A DNA stretch of 64,000 nt from Bombyx mori (Eukaryota; Arthropoda; Insecta; Lepidoptera; Bombycidae). Each line of letters begins with the position of its first letter. The stretch's first letter is position 1. The DNA is taken from contig NC_085108.1 in the NCBI RefSeq assembly GCF_030269925.1, positions 806,001-870,000 of the forward strand, written 5' to 3'. The notes beneath the pieces are model-generated. The model saw only the letters and a list, made by a program, of their open reading frames with translations. It had not been told where the DNA came from and did no database searches. Of the stretch, positions 43,654 through 54,972 are shown piece after piece. The translations under genes were made by a program, and so were the position numbers.

Positions 43654-43659
43654 AATAAA
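43654..43659 (+). terminator. Polyadenylation signal of the PTB gene
   Basis: AATAAA 64 bp after the stop codon. A second AATAAA further on at about 43837 could serve as an alternative. Confidence 0.6.
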
Positions 43660-43971
43660 GCCGTGTCTGATCGTCTCAAACACTAAAAGATTATGTAAAT
43701 ACAGCAACCCCACTAAAATATATCACGCTGTTTTGCCAAAGTCATTTCATAACAGTAATATCTGTCAAACTTATTAGGTACGTGTGAGCGAACTTAACAG
43801 GTCCGCGCGACTGTGCCAATTTTGTAACAACTACGAATAAAATGTTTTAAGAACAAATAATTCATAGGCTTCGATACTTTTTGTCAGAAATTTCTCCGAT
43901 TTCTGTTAGTGTCAGATCTAAAGTTTTTGAGGTCTGTGAGCGGCGGTCATTACTTAACATCGGCCTTAAGC

Positions 43972-44365
43972 CTTCGTCAAACAGAACGCGTACTTAGCGC
44001 CGCGTACTTAACGTCGCGCTCTTCAAATTGACTAGATGAGTCTAACGCTCCTTGACGCAACGCATTCGAGTGATTCAGATGTGGCATTGTATAAGCATGG
44101 GTATTTTCTAACTATTTATATCATTTTTTCGGGCATTATCTAGTATTTTAATACACATTCACTCGGACGCTAAAATAAAATTTGTAAAAAATTACAACGC
44201 CTGACGTCAAAGCGTCCTAACGCTGCGACAGAGCGCTGCGTACTTATAGCGCAGGGGCTCTGTTTGACGGTATATTACCATAGTAGTACAACACATCTCG
44301 GCGTCATAGCGCGCCGTCAGTTTAGCGCTCTGACGCGCGCTAATTACGCGTTCTGTTTGACGAAG
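43972..44365. mobile_element. 394-bp MITE with 29-bp TIRs
   Basis: CTTCGTCAAACAGAACGCG at the left (43972-44000) and its inverse CGCGTTCTGTTTGACGAAG at the right (44337-44365), with one mismatch over 29 bp. Sub-terminal GCGC/ACGC motifs recur inside in both orientations. No transposase. Confidence 0.83.
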
Positions 44366-44716
44366 CTTTTAAAGTTCGTCTGAAGACATGGGCGATAAAT
44401 AATGTCATTCCAAAGTTTTAATATTATGTGTTTTGAAATGTAATATAACGTAAATATTATAAATATAGATTATAATTATGTATACATATATATAGAGAGG
44501 CATAATAATTATAGTTTAAAAAACAATTTGTGAAATTGTGATTTTAGTATAGATTTTACTATAGTATAGGTATTTTAGAAAATAATAAATAAAGTTTGCT
44601 GTTTGAGTATTTTTGTTTCTCTATTTCATGTGTTCAAGATCTTTACAGCGTGAAACGAAACGCATATCCTCATTTTTTTTATATTATCTGTGCATTTTTC
44701 ACTCAATTACGACTGG

Positions 44717-45112
44717 AGACTTTTTGGCGGGAACGCGAGGAGTGAAGTTCTGTGATTTGTTTTATTTTGTCTATTTAGTGTTTCTTCAGGTTTAAATGTG
44801 TAATAATGGTGGTTTATTAACTGTTTAATGTCTGTGAAAGTGCACAAATGTGGGAAAATGAAACAAAGTTGCTGGACGTAACTTCTCGGGATCCTCCAAA
44901 AAGTCCACTGAAAAAATCTTAGTAAATGACCACCATTTTACTGAGATTATACTTTATCCCAAATCATCTCATTTCATTTCATGCCATTTTTCATAATATT
45001 CAACTTTATTTCATTTCATAATATCATTTTTCATTTAAAAAAGTTTTCATTCAAATTAAAATAAGACTTGACCTAAAGGTCTTAGTTACCAGGTCATAAA
45101 ATCCCTTAAAAA
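44717..45112 (+). repeat. E element copy 4
   Basis: ACTTTTTGGCGGGAACGCG to AAAATCCCTTAAAAATC. Confidence 0.78.
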
Positions 45113-45282
45113 TCACGACTTTAGCGCCTTTTTATAAATCTTATGAAATCTTCATATATTTTATCAAATTACTGTCGGACTAAAAATAAAATATAACTTC
45201 ACTTCTACAAACTGACCTATTATTTGTTCGGAGCGTGGACAACTTGTATCAAAATATTGCAAGGAGATTTTCTTATCCTACC

Positions 45283-45465
45283 TCTCTTGAGAGGCTATTT
45301 CAGCGTAACCTTAACTAGTAGGTGAGCTCGCGGGGCTCGAACCGGAGTGTTGCTAACACTGACCCTAGCAAGAGCGGTGCTTCGCAGAATCTACCACCGG
45401 ATCGGAAACGCGACCCACTGAGAAGATCCGGCGAGAAACTCAGTGGGCTGTGTCTGTGGGACAAG
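45283..45465 (-). repeat. SINE-B fragment
   Basis: CTTGAGAGGCTATTTCAGCG, GTAGGTGAGCTCGCGGGG to AACTCAGTGGGCTGTGTC. Confidence 0.82.
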
Positions 45466-45667
45466 GAGATATAGTACGAACAAGTAAACTAAAAAAAAAA
45501 GACTTATTATATTTATATTTTTTTTCATTATACATGCAATTAATATTTTCTGTATTAGTGCGTGAGTCGCAAACAAAAATTATCCTTACAATTTACTCTA
45601 GTCATTTGCAAACGACGGAATTAATGTCGAGGGGTGAAAAACTATTTGGTCTATTTTTTTTATCTTA

Positions 45668-45906
45668 TTTTTTTATTGCTTAGATGGATGGACGAGCTCA
45701 CAGCCCACCTGGTGTTAAGTGGTTACTGGAGCCCAAAGACATCCACAACGTAAATGCGCCACCCACCTCGAGATATAAGTTCTAAGATCTCAGTATAGTT
45801 ACAACGGCTACTCCACCCTTTGAACCGAAACGCATTACTGCTTCACGGCGGAAATAGGCGGGGTGGTGGTACCTACCCGCGCGGACTCACAAGAGGTCCT
45901 ACCACC
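45668..45906 (-). repeat. SINE-A copy, full body
   Basis: TTTTTTTATTGCTTAGATGG to GGTCCTACCACCAAGCG. Confidence 0.87.
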
Positions 45907-45950
45907 AAGCGACATTTCACTTAATTCGTGACATTTATCTTTATAATTAA

Positions 45951-46170
45951 ATAGCGACCCGCCCTCGCTTCGCTTCGGAAACATTAAAACACACATGAAA
46001 CCAAAAAAATAAAATAAAAAAAATTAAAAAAAAGTAGCCTATGTTCATCAGGGACAATGTCGGCTTCTAATGGAAAAAGAATTTTTCAAATCGGTCCAGT
46101 AGTTTCGGAGCCTATTCGAAACAAACAAACAAACAAACAAATCTTTCCTCTTTATAATATTAGTATAGAT
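45951..46170 (-). mobile_element. Hel2 Helitron
   Basis: ATAGCGACCCGCCCTCGC (CTAG mutated) to ATAATATTAGTATAGAT, with an (AAAC)n stretch. Confidence 0.76.
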
Positions 46171-46189
46171 TAGTATAGATAAAGGTGCG

Positions 46190-46335
46190 TTTTATTTGGT
46201 ATTAACAATTCAATGTTTTTAATTGAACTTCAATTAAGTTTACTCCATTCAAATAGCTGAAGAAGTTTTCTTGTTATGATTTTTTTTCCAATTTTTTAAA
46301 CTTTAAATGGCTCTCCGGTAAAGTTGACAAAATGT
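46190..46335. repeat. Dispersed repeat G, copy 1
   Basis: AAAGGTGCGTTTTATTTGG, TTAATTGAACTTCAATTAAG, AGCTGAAGAAG and TTGACAAAATGTC. Copy 2 is at 60125-60310. Confidence 0.6.
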
Positions 46336-46368
46336 CACTTAAGCCAAATCTTTGACCACTTCATGTAA

Positions 46369-46661
46369 TCTATATATATAAAAATGAATTGCTGTTCGTT
46401 AGTCTCGCTAAAACTCGAGAACGGCTGGACCGATTTGGCTAATTTTGGTCTTGAATTATTTGTGGAAGTCCGGAGAAGGTTTAAAAGGTAGATAAATATG
46501 AAAATGCTCGGAATTAAATAAAAATATTTTGTTTTCCCTTTGATGTCCCCCCCCCCCCGTCGGACGGGGATACATTTTGTTTGTTTTAAGTTTATTTTAT
46601 ACAAAAGTTTAGGTCTTTTATTTATCGATTGAGGCACTACGAAGTCTGCCGGCTCAGCTAG
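46369..46661 (+). mobile_element. Hel1 Helitron, complete
   Basis: TCTATATATATAAAAATGAA to GGCTCAGCTAG followed by T, with a 10-C run at about 46549-46558 beside the CGTCGGACGG hairpin. Confidence 0.84.
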
Positions 46662-47167
46662 TAACAAATATAAATGCGACATTAAGACGTAAAATAAGCT
46701 TTAATTTTGCAGCTTAAAAGTTCGAACAGTGCGTATGTTGATGCCCAGGCGCTTTCATTATAGTCATTTTTGTTTGTTTTACTGTCTATTGAAGCATTAT
46801 ATTATATCTAACACATTGCAAGCAGCGCAGGACTGATCTTTGTGGCGAGGCTTGGGTGATACCTATGTCTAACAGTGGACGTCTTGGAATAGAATTGTCA
46901 AAAAAAATCTCTAAATAAACCCTAACAGTAATAAATTTATTAATTTTTTATTTTATTTAATATATTTTGTACACACAGCTGTTAGAAAAGACACGTCAAT
47001 AAGGATACAGAGTACAAGGGCACTAGTTATTTCATGCTGAAATCTCTTCCAGTAGGCCCGCAAAAGGAAAGAAGAATTAGGAACACGAACCTAGTGCATA
47101 CAGTAAACATTACATATAATAATATATACATATTACAAGATACAAAACAATATATATACATACAAAT

Positions 47168-47198
<31 letters not shown>

Positions 47199-47276
47199 AC
47201 ATACACACATATACTTACTTTTTATAAATATTAATTTGACCTAAATATCGCTATGTCTTTCTAGCTATTTAAAGTA
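46662..47276. other. 3' flank of the secreted-protein gene, with (AC)n
   Basis: Downstream (minus strand) of the stop at 47277. Minus-strand AATAAA at 46936-46941 is a possible polyadenylation signal; an (AC)n/(AT)n microsatellite lies at 47167-47200. Confidence 0.4.
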
Positions 47277-50200
47277 TTACAAAATCTTCAATTTGATAAA
47301 CTTTCGCAATAATTTCATTAAAGTAAGGTAAATATTGACTGTGTTATTGACGTGCTCGCCGTGATATATCAGGTAGCTCTTCGAATCCTCGTTGGCGCCA
47401 TTTTGCAAGCCCTCTTCGACTAAATCCACAAACTCATTCGCGAATATATGAACGAGAATCTCTAGTAATTGTTTCTTAGTATTCCTTATGTATAGCTCTT
47501 CCAAGTTCTCATACCATCTCTGTTTGTTGGATTTTGTCACGATCGAAATGTATTTCAACGCGTCGTGGAGCTGAAATTTTAGAAGCGGACAAACCTTTAA
47601 ATTCGCTATTTGATACTAGATGGCGCTATATGTATATAAAATAAAAATTGTGTTGCTTTCCGTGAACAGAAAAGCGGTAATGTATTTGAAGCTCTACGAA
47701 TTATGATGATAAGAGATAAGATTGTTAATCTTGTCCTTTTGTTTGAAATAAAATGTTTACACGTTGCTCATTGCTGATAATTTCAGCATTACAAAAAAGG
47801 AATATGCTGTTCGCAACTAGATGGCGTTTTTTTTATTTATTTATTTATTTTATTATTATTTGTGGTCATAGTTTAACAAAGATTAATAAGCTAATATCGA
47901 TAAATGTATCACTATGTCCTGCTAGTAAAGCGTACAAATATTAGGTGTAAGTTTAATCTACACAAAAATAAAAAATAAAACTTAAATTATTCTACTTTAT
48001 CATCTAAAGTTATCGTCTAAATATTCTGACATACTATAGTATAGGTACCATCACCCTGCCTATTTCTGCCGTGAAGCAGTAATGTGTTTCGGTTTGAAGG
48101 GCGGGGCAGCCGTTGTAACTATACTTGAGACCTTAGAACTTATATCTCAAAGTGGGTGGCGCATTTACGTTCTAGATGTCTATGGGCTCCAGTAACCACT
48201 TAACACCAGGTGGGCTGTGAGCTCGTCCACCCATCTAAGCAATAAATAAATAAAACTTACGTCATACAAAGAATTTGCCAATAACCCCAGAATGTCTTTC
48301 AATTCATCGACCTCATTGCGATCCAAGAACACGCTCTGTGCTTTTTGCTTCACCATGCCATTACTATACGCTTGTGGCCGCCTCGGAAAACCATTTTGAA
48401 TATTATGTTGATTTAGCGAACGATACAGCATCCGTATTTCGGATAATAGTTCTGTTTTCGCTCTATTGTGTAATAAGAATATGTATTTTAACATTTCAAG
48501 ATCACTCGAATGTATCCGCTCGTTGTTTTCCAACGAACTCCTGTGAATTAAGAAATGGAAAGACGAATTAATGCTCTGAGGAATTGTTCGAGATGATACC
48601 GGCATCTCGTTTTTACCATCGCACCGCCCGCCACCGGAGTAGAGTTCATCCATACTACCTGGAGCCACTGCGGTCATCCACAGTGCGTTTCCAGAGATCT
48701 TTTTTGCCACGTACCATCCGGCTATGGAATGAGCTCCCCTCCACGGTGTTTCCCGAGCGCTATGACATGTCCTTCTTCAAACGAGGCTTGTGGAGAGTAT
48801 TAAGCGGTAGGCAGCGGCTTGACTCTGCCCCTGGCATTGCTGAAGTCCATGGGCAACGGTAACCACTCACCATTAGGTGGGCCGTATGCTCGTATGACGA
48901 CAAGGGCAAAAAAAAAAAAAAATTTACGTAAACGCAAGATAAAAACCGATTCAAAATAATTTATTTCAACTTAGATGTCAGTATGACCCACTTGTTGAAT
49001 ATCAAAATATAAATAACAATGTTAACTCTACCACCGGTTCCAAGAAAAGCCACAGTCCTGAGAAGAACCGGCGAAACAAACTCAGCGGGTTTTTTTTTAA
49101 AGGTTTTTCTCCAAAAAAGTTTTTTTTTTTAACTATTTCGATTAAACTATTGAGTTTAGTCGGCATTTTATTCTTCACGAATATGTGTGTGTGTGAAATG
49201 ACCCCATAAATGAGCCACCCATCTTGAGATATCAGTTCTAAGGTCTCAGTATAGTTACAGCGTCTGCCCCGCCCTTCAAACCGAAGCGCATTAATTACTG
49301 CTTCACGGCAAAAATAGGCGGGGTGGTGGTACCTTCCCGCGCGGACTCACAAGAGGTCCTACCACCAGTTCACAAAAGGTCCTACCACCAGTGTCACAAG
49401 AGGTCCTACCACCAACTACTTGCCTTGGACTTGCCTAAAGTACAAATAAAATTCAACTTACAGAAGACTTGACAGCTTCATCATGGCTGATCTCAGTTTG
49501 ACTGTACTTCCTAACCAATCATATTTCCTCAGCATTCTGTTTTTAGTGATCATCATATCGTTCAGAACTGTAACATAGGCATCTACTTCATCGCCTCGAC
49601 CTTTTGAATTACCGCTAAATTCCTTTAAATAATCATAAGCTTTTAATAAATCCTTCAAACGTATATATTTAGTTGTATCCGGAATTTTCATCTTCATTCT
49701 ATTCTTTTGACTCAACAGAACAGTCCTTGGGTGAGGTAAATTTTCTCCTTTCGTTGAGATTCGTTTTAATATCGACCAGTCCGCGATGAATTTCTCGTTC
49801 TTATGATCTGATTTAAGTGTTTCTCGCAATACCGTCTTGTCGGTAGGGCTACCAGTAAAATTTTCACTTACGTACTCAAACGACTTGTCTGGGTCCACGA
49901 AACCGAAGCGTTGCTTCTCGTAGAGTATCTTCCTGACGGCGCTAAGGCCGTCCTTTAAGCCGTTCATAGTGCTATACGAATAGAAGTTTTCATTCGTATC
50001 GGGAATGTAACTCCGGTATGGGTGGACAGATGACAAGAGCTCAGCATCATCGTTGTGTTGACTGGCGTAAATAACCTGCGGCATCTCTCTGCCAATAGCA
50101 CCGTTTCCTTTCCCAGCAATTATGGGTAATTTCAGTTGATCTCCGACTTTATATCCGTTTAGAATTGTATTTATTTGTTTTATTGTATCAGTTATGGCTT

Positions 50201-52520
50201 CTTTGTTGTCGTGATTCGGTCCGTTGAGGTTCTTGGGATTGAAATATGCGTTTTTCGATGAGTAATCATATATCGGAACGTAGTGTGGTTGTTCCGCGTT
50301 GGTAATGATGCCTTTAGCGGTGAATGGTCGAGTCGGATCTGAAACAATGATTTAATTGTAATCGCATCGATACTAATGTACGGTAATATTGTATTTTACG
50401 AGCCATAGAGGTTTATTAGGTAGGTATTACAAAAAACACAGCTATGTGATTATGGTCTGGTATAGCAACGGTCAGTTTCTTCCCGTGTGTGATGTTCAAA
50501 GAGGATTCGTTGGAAAACTGGTGGTAGGACCTCGTGTGAGTCCGCACGGGTAGGTACCACCACCCTGCCTATTTCTGCCGTGAAGCAGTAATGCGTTTCG
50601 GTTTGAAGGGTGGGGCAGCCGTCGTAACTATACTGAGACCTTAGAACTATCTCAAGTATGTCTCAAGGTGGGTGGCGCATTTACGTTCTAAATGTCTATG
50701 GGCTCCAGTAACCACTTAACACCAGGTGGGCTGTGAGCTCGTCCACCCATCTAAGCAATAAAAATAAATAAATAAAAATTGAGACATAACATTCTCTCTT
50801 TATAATACCAGCATACTGCAATCTGCAGTTAAGACGCATGCCCCAATTTATGCTGCAAAGCACCCATTAATTTTGAACGAGGTCACGGTCCACTTGGTGT
50901 TTAGTGATTCTCGGAGCCTATAGGCATCTACAACGTAAATGCCGCCAACAATCTTAAAGCAAGAGCTCTAAGCTCTCCATTTAACAGTACCACGGCTGTT
51001 CCACCCTTAAAACCGAAACGCCTTACTGCTTCACGGCAACAATAGGCAGAGTGGTGGTAATGTACCCATGCGGATTCACTCTAACCACCAGTAAGGCATT
51101 CCGTTCTAATTAACGGATCGGAGTAAAAAAAATTCGATTGCTACTGCGATTTCGACTTTCTCGGGAATAACATTAGCACCTATATTGTATTTATGTCCCT
51201 TTGGACTACGGTAGCTCCTTTACTTCCAATAGGACGTGATCCCGCCTAGCCATCTAGAATTAACTGTAAATGAGGCCATCGCAATTATAGCATTCAAGTG
51301 AAAAATATAATCAATAACTTTTTTTTTTAAATCAGCTTACCTATTTCATACACAGCATAACTTTCTCGTTCATTCTTCGGTTTCTTTCTTAAGCGTGGTC
51401 TTTTCTCGTTTCCGTAATCACTCAAATTTTCATCCAAAGCATTATTATTATTATCTGCATCTGAATTTTCTTTTTTGGTTTTCATGTCATCATTCAGCAC
51501 CTTATTGTCTTTACTAAAACTCAGCGAGACTCTAGATCTTTCTACGTTGTTTTTAACGTTTAGATTATTTTTGTATTCAATGTTATTATTAGTAGTTATT
51601 TCAGAATCATTTGCCGTAGAATTTGTAGTGGTACTTAGAACTATACTGTCAGTTTTATTAACAAGAATACTGCTATAATTATTATCACTTTGACTAACTG
51701 ATGCCTCTGTTACTGTATTATTTGTGTCTATGTTAGTCGGAGTGTCTTGTGCAATTACTTCCACGCCTTCATCTGTAATGGTTGGATTACGAAAATCATT
51801 CGTAGTCGCCTCTATAATATTTATTGGGTAAGTCAAATTTTTATCTTGCGATATCTCGACTGTTAAATTAGAGTCTAATCTAGCTTTTAAAAATATGTGT
51901 GTTTCATTTAAAAAGATCTCGGGTTTTTCTGTGATTTTTATGGGTGTACCGTACGTTGTCGATAACATGTCATCAGTAGCTGTTGTTTGATTTGTTTCGT
52001 CGTAATTGTAATTAACAGTATCAGTGCTAGCAATGTCTTCTTCTGGTAACGGCTTGATTAAGATTATTTCAGATTCTTTACTATCTGTGTCTTTTTCTTC
52101 TGATACAGTATGGTTCTTAGAGCCATCATATAATTCTATATTCCCGTCTACGTTGGTATCAGCGACATTGCCCGAAACCACTTCTTCGTTAAAATCTGAT
52201 CTTCTTTCTCTTTCTAATGGTTTTACTTTAAATCCATCGTCTTGGTCGTCTGCCTCGTCACGTCTTGCATTCGTAGTTTCCTCTTTAAGGATTTTGTTAA
52301 CGAAATCATCATGCTGCTCCAACTGTTCATCATGTAATTCTCCGCTTACTTTAGCTTCAGCATTCGCTACATTGTTTTCCTCGAGTATCCTTTTAGCAAT
52401 ACGTTGGAGAAAGTTCTCTTTCTCCTCTTCGGGAAGCAAGTCAATGTATTTAGATTCGTCGCTATCTTCGCCTCCAACGATAACTTTACCGGATATAAGA
52501 AATAATATTACGAGGAACAT
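47277..52520 (-). CDS. Uncharacterised secreted acidic protein, 876 aa
   Basis: Four coding exons on the minus strand: 51341-52520, 49462-50338, 48261-48540, 47277-47570 (stop TAA). All three donors are GTAAG and all acceptors CAG; the joined frame is 2631 bp. I start at the ATG at 52518-52520 (context ATAAAAATG), which opens the signal-peptide-like MFLVILFLISGKVIVGG; the frame is open upstream but has no other ATG. Exon 1 encodes a low-complexity acidic segment with roughly ten N-glycosylation sequons, a basic RERRS site near residue 110 that could be cleaved by a furin-like protease, and a basic KRPRLRKKPK just before the first junction. Exons 2-4 encode a better-structured C-terminal half (PHYVPIYDYSSKNAYF, VIYASQH, MKLLRKFIKLKIL) predicted by eye as largely helical. 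No known domain was recognised. It neighbours a chitin-binding gene on the same strand, which hints at an extracellular matrix role but proves nothing. Confidence 0.82.
48040..48250 (+). repeat. SINE-A copy in intron 3 of the secreted-protein gene
   Basis: GTACCATCACCCTGCCTATTTC to CATCTAAGCAATAAATAAATAAAA. It ends 10 bp from exon 3 (48261), on the donor side. Confidence 0.87.
48575..48912 (+). repeat. LINE-J reverse transcriptase C-terminus and 3' UTR
   Basis: Open frame reading RTARHRSRVHPYYLEPL, FLPRTIRLWNELPSTVF and FKRGLWRVLSGRQR, followed by the 3' UTR and poly-A. This is the longest intact piece of the family and defines it. It lies in intron 2 of the secreted-protein gene, antisense. 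Confidence 0.86.
48955..49105 (-). repeat. LINE 3' tail (same family as 14156-14336)
   Basis: ATTCAAAATAATTTATTTC, GTCAGTATGACCCACTTG and GAACCGGCGAAACAAACTC. Confidence 0.7.
49200..49416 (-). repeat. SINE-A fragment with a triplicated 5' edge
   Basis: CCCATCTTGAGATATCAGTTC to GTCCTACCACCAGT, followed by two further copies of CACAAAAGGTCCTACCACC and CACAAGAGGTCCTACCACC. It ends 45 bp from exon 2. Confidence 0.83.
50519..50765 (+). repeat. SINE-A copy in intron 1
   Basis: ACTGGTGGTAGGACCTCGTG to CATCTAAGCAATAAAAATAAATAAATAA; a small duplication (ATCTCAAGTATGTCTCAAGG) in the middle. Confidence 0.88.
50870..51095 (-). repeat. Old SINE-A copy
   Basis: CACTTGGTGTTTAGTGATTC, CTACAACGTAAATGCCGCC and CACGGCAACAATAGGCAG. 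Confidence 0.7.
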
Positions 52521-52986
52521 TTTTATGACATATTCGCGGAGCCCGCGTTCGTATAAGTTAGTTTCGTTATCAATCGTCCGATGCAATCAGGCGTGGTTAT
52601 CGCAATTAGATTCGGCTATTGTTGCTTTTTCCATTTTCCCCCCTTTATTGCTGTGAAATTCGATTTTTAATTAACTCCACGTCCTGACGACTTCAGCGGA
52701 AACGTGTCAAATTCGAAATGCGTGTAAATGTTTTGTTTAGATCGTTTAGGTCGATGCTGTGATTTGCGTTTAGGAATCTTTGTCTAGTTTTTTTTAAACT
52801 TATTTTGACTTCGTTGAGAATATAATTAAAACTAGATTTAGAACCTACTAGATAACTAGATTTAGAAACTAGATTCATTTGGCGTTTTTTTATTATTATT
52901 ACTGCAGAATTGGGATCGTGGTGCATAAATAAAACTATTCGACTGTTGTAGTTTTATTGTTCTCCTCTCAAATCTTCTCTGTTATC
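52521..52986. promoter_or_regulatory. Putative promoter and 5' UTR of the 876-aa protein gene
   Basis: Upstream of the ATG on the minus strand. No clear TATA box; CAATAAAGG near 52643-52651 is the only weak candidate. A partial internal duplication (ACTAGATTTAGAA at 52832 and 52857) is seen. Confidence 0.3.
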
Positions 52987-53263
52987 TCTATATATAAAAA
53001 TGAATTGCTGTTGGTTAGTCTCGCTAAAACTCGAGAACGGCTGGACCGATTTGGCTAATATTGGTCTTGAATTATTTGTGGAAGTCCAGAGAAGTTTTAA
53101 AAGGTAGATAATTAAGAAAATACTCGAAATTAAATAAAATAAACAATTTTTTTTCCTCTGATGTGTCCCCCGTCGGAGGGGTTCCTTTTGTTTTTTTAAG
53201 TTAATTTTATACAAAAGTTTTATTTATCAATTGAGGCACTACGAAGTCTGCCGGGTCAGCTAG
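52987..53263 (+). mobile_element. Hel1 Helitron
   Basis: TCTATATATAAAAATGAATTG to CCGGGTCAGCTAG, then T. Confidence 0.84.
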
Positions 53264-53845
53264 TTATACTTAAAAATTAGCTGACACCATTTTTACGCTT
53301 GCTCATTCAATCGACTACGCCATCTTGCTTTTCTCTGTCATTCTCCTTTTCCTTTCTCACCATTGTCTCCCACTCACATCTTAACGCTCTATTCCAAACT
53401 ATTTTGTTACGTTCTGTTCTTAGCAATCCTAAATTACATTATTTCAAATATGTCACAGCTCCCGTGGTCGCAGAACGACTAAGGTGCTATGACATTTGAA
53501 TGTTATTCTAACTACCGTCTAATTTTCTTTAAAAACCTATCTCATATTTTACATTTCTTTTCACAGAGAACGAACTAGCAGTATCTTGTGATCGGGCTGT
53601 TTGCTTATTTCGCATTTCTATTCGAAGCATAGCGAGCGTGTTTTTTACCCACGCTTTTAGTCCCTCGGGAATGAAGCTCTATATTAGGCCAGGGGTATAG
53701 GAAAGTACAGATGTTTGAATAACATAGATATGTCTTTTAATTGAAATTATATTTTAATGTCTTGTCTAACTTACCATAGATTTGTACTCCGTTGTAAGTT
53801 TTGGCCTCAAATGACGTCACACGCAATGAAGCTGCGTTCTTTTTC
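53264..53845. other. Intergenic, nothing recognised
   Basis: A pyrimidine-rich strand (53330-53420) and a CRE-like AATGACGTCACAC at about 53811 are the only marked features. Confidence 0.3.
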
Positions 53846-54082
53846 TTTATTGCTTAGATGGGTGGATGAGTTCTCAGCCCACCTGGTGTTAAGTGGTTAC
53901 TAGAGCCCATATACATTTACGACGTAAATGTGACACCCACCTTGAGATATAAGTTCTAAGGTATCAAGTATAGTCACAACGGCTGCCCCACCCTTCAAAG
54001 CGAAACGCATTACTGCTTCACGGTAGAAATAGGCAGGGTGGTACCTACCCGCGCGGACTCACAAGAGGTCCTACCACCAGTA
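53846..54082 (-). repeat. SINE-A copy
   Basis: TTTATTGCTTAGATGGGTGG to GGTCCTACCACCAGTATTTACGC. Confidence 0.87.
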
Positions 54083-54972
54083 TTTACGCAAGTATTTCTG
54101 CTGAGTGTTGTTAAGTTCACGATGTAGTTTCTAATAAAGAAGAGTGTCTTGGTTCTCTATTGCTTTATTCTCTTCGATTTTTATACCTTAAAAGACTTAT
54201 TAGCCTGACCTACTCAATAGAAACTAAGTAAGTCACATTACATACACATTACTACATTTGCCCACTCTTTAACTCAAATAACAACAAAACTATCATTCAA
54301 AGTTTTATTTCTCCTCGTGGAAACAATTCGAAAATTTCTATTTACAAAATCACAAAAGACGCACCCGACTACTCAATAAAAGTAAATTATACAATAAAAT
54401 TATTACTAAGAGAAATTGGCACATATCCGCTAAATGAACTTGCAGTATCAATGACAGTAACACAAGCTAATGTCTTCAAAGGTTCATCACAGTGGTCCAA
54501 CGAATGGGTTTTGGTGTACAACTGCTTACGGACGCAGAGTCAACACCGCGCTGCCTAGGAATATTGTGGATCTTGTTTGAAAAACGACATATCTATGAAA
54601 TCCAATCCAATCCAATTGTTCCAATCGTGCTCCTCACTTATGAGGTGATAACCTACATCCATGAATATCGCCCTCATGATGTTGTATCACCTCGTCGGGT
54701 CTTCGACTACTTAGAGAGCATTGTAGAGGTTAGAATTTAGGGTAGGTCGGATCTGATCAGACCAACCCTGCCTTGTCAACCAACCGGATCTTTGTCCTTT
54801 CACTTTGCTAGTAACCACCACTTTATCAAGATTGTCTTTGTCTTTGTAACGATTTTTGGATGTTATTGGTAGTCATCTGCGTCACACATATAACCCATTA
54901 ATTGGCCACAGCCGAGTGGTATTTGGAGAGTTGTCCTTTGATAATCCATCAGCATTATGTCCACCAATCGAC
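54083..54972 (-). other. Probable 3' UTR or flank of the 267-aa gene
   Basis: No further exon is evident on the minus strand. AATAAA (minus) at 54304-54309 is a candidate polyadenylation signal 0.66 kb past the stop. The plus-strand frames at 54492-54740 and 54902-55279 are shadows. Confidence 0.35.

Noticed and set aside
47161..47208. CRISPR-like or regulatory repeat
   Set aside because: Plain (AC)n/(AT)n microsatellite.
48180..48710. 176-codon minus-strand frame taken as a single protein
   Set aside because: Only 48261-48540 is exon; the right part is antisense LINE-J and the left part antisense SINE-A.
51327..52586. Start of the 876-aa protein 22 codons upstream (52586)
   Set aside because: The triplet there is TTG, not ATG; the first ATG, at 52520, directly precedes the hydrophobic signal peptide.
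52024..52656. 210-codon plus-strand frame opposite exon 1 of the 876-aa gene
   Set aside because: Serine-rich shadow of the acidic coding strand; the minus strand has signal peptide, splice sites and sequons, the plus strand has none.
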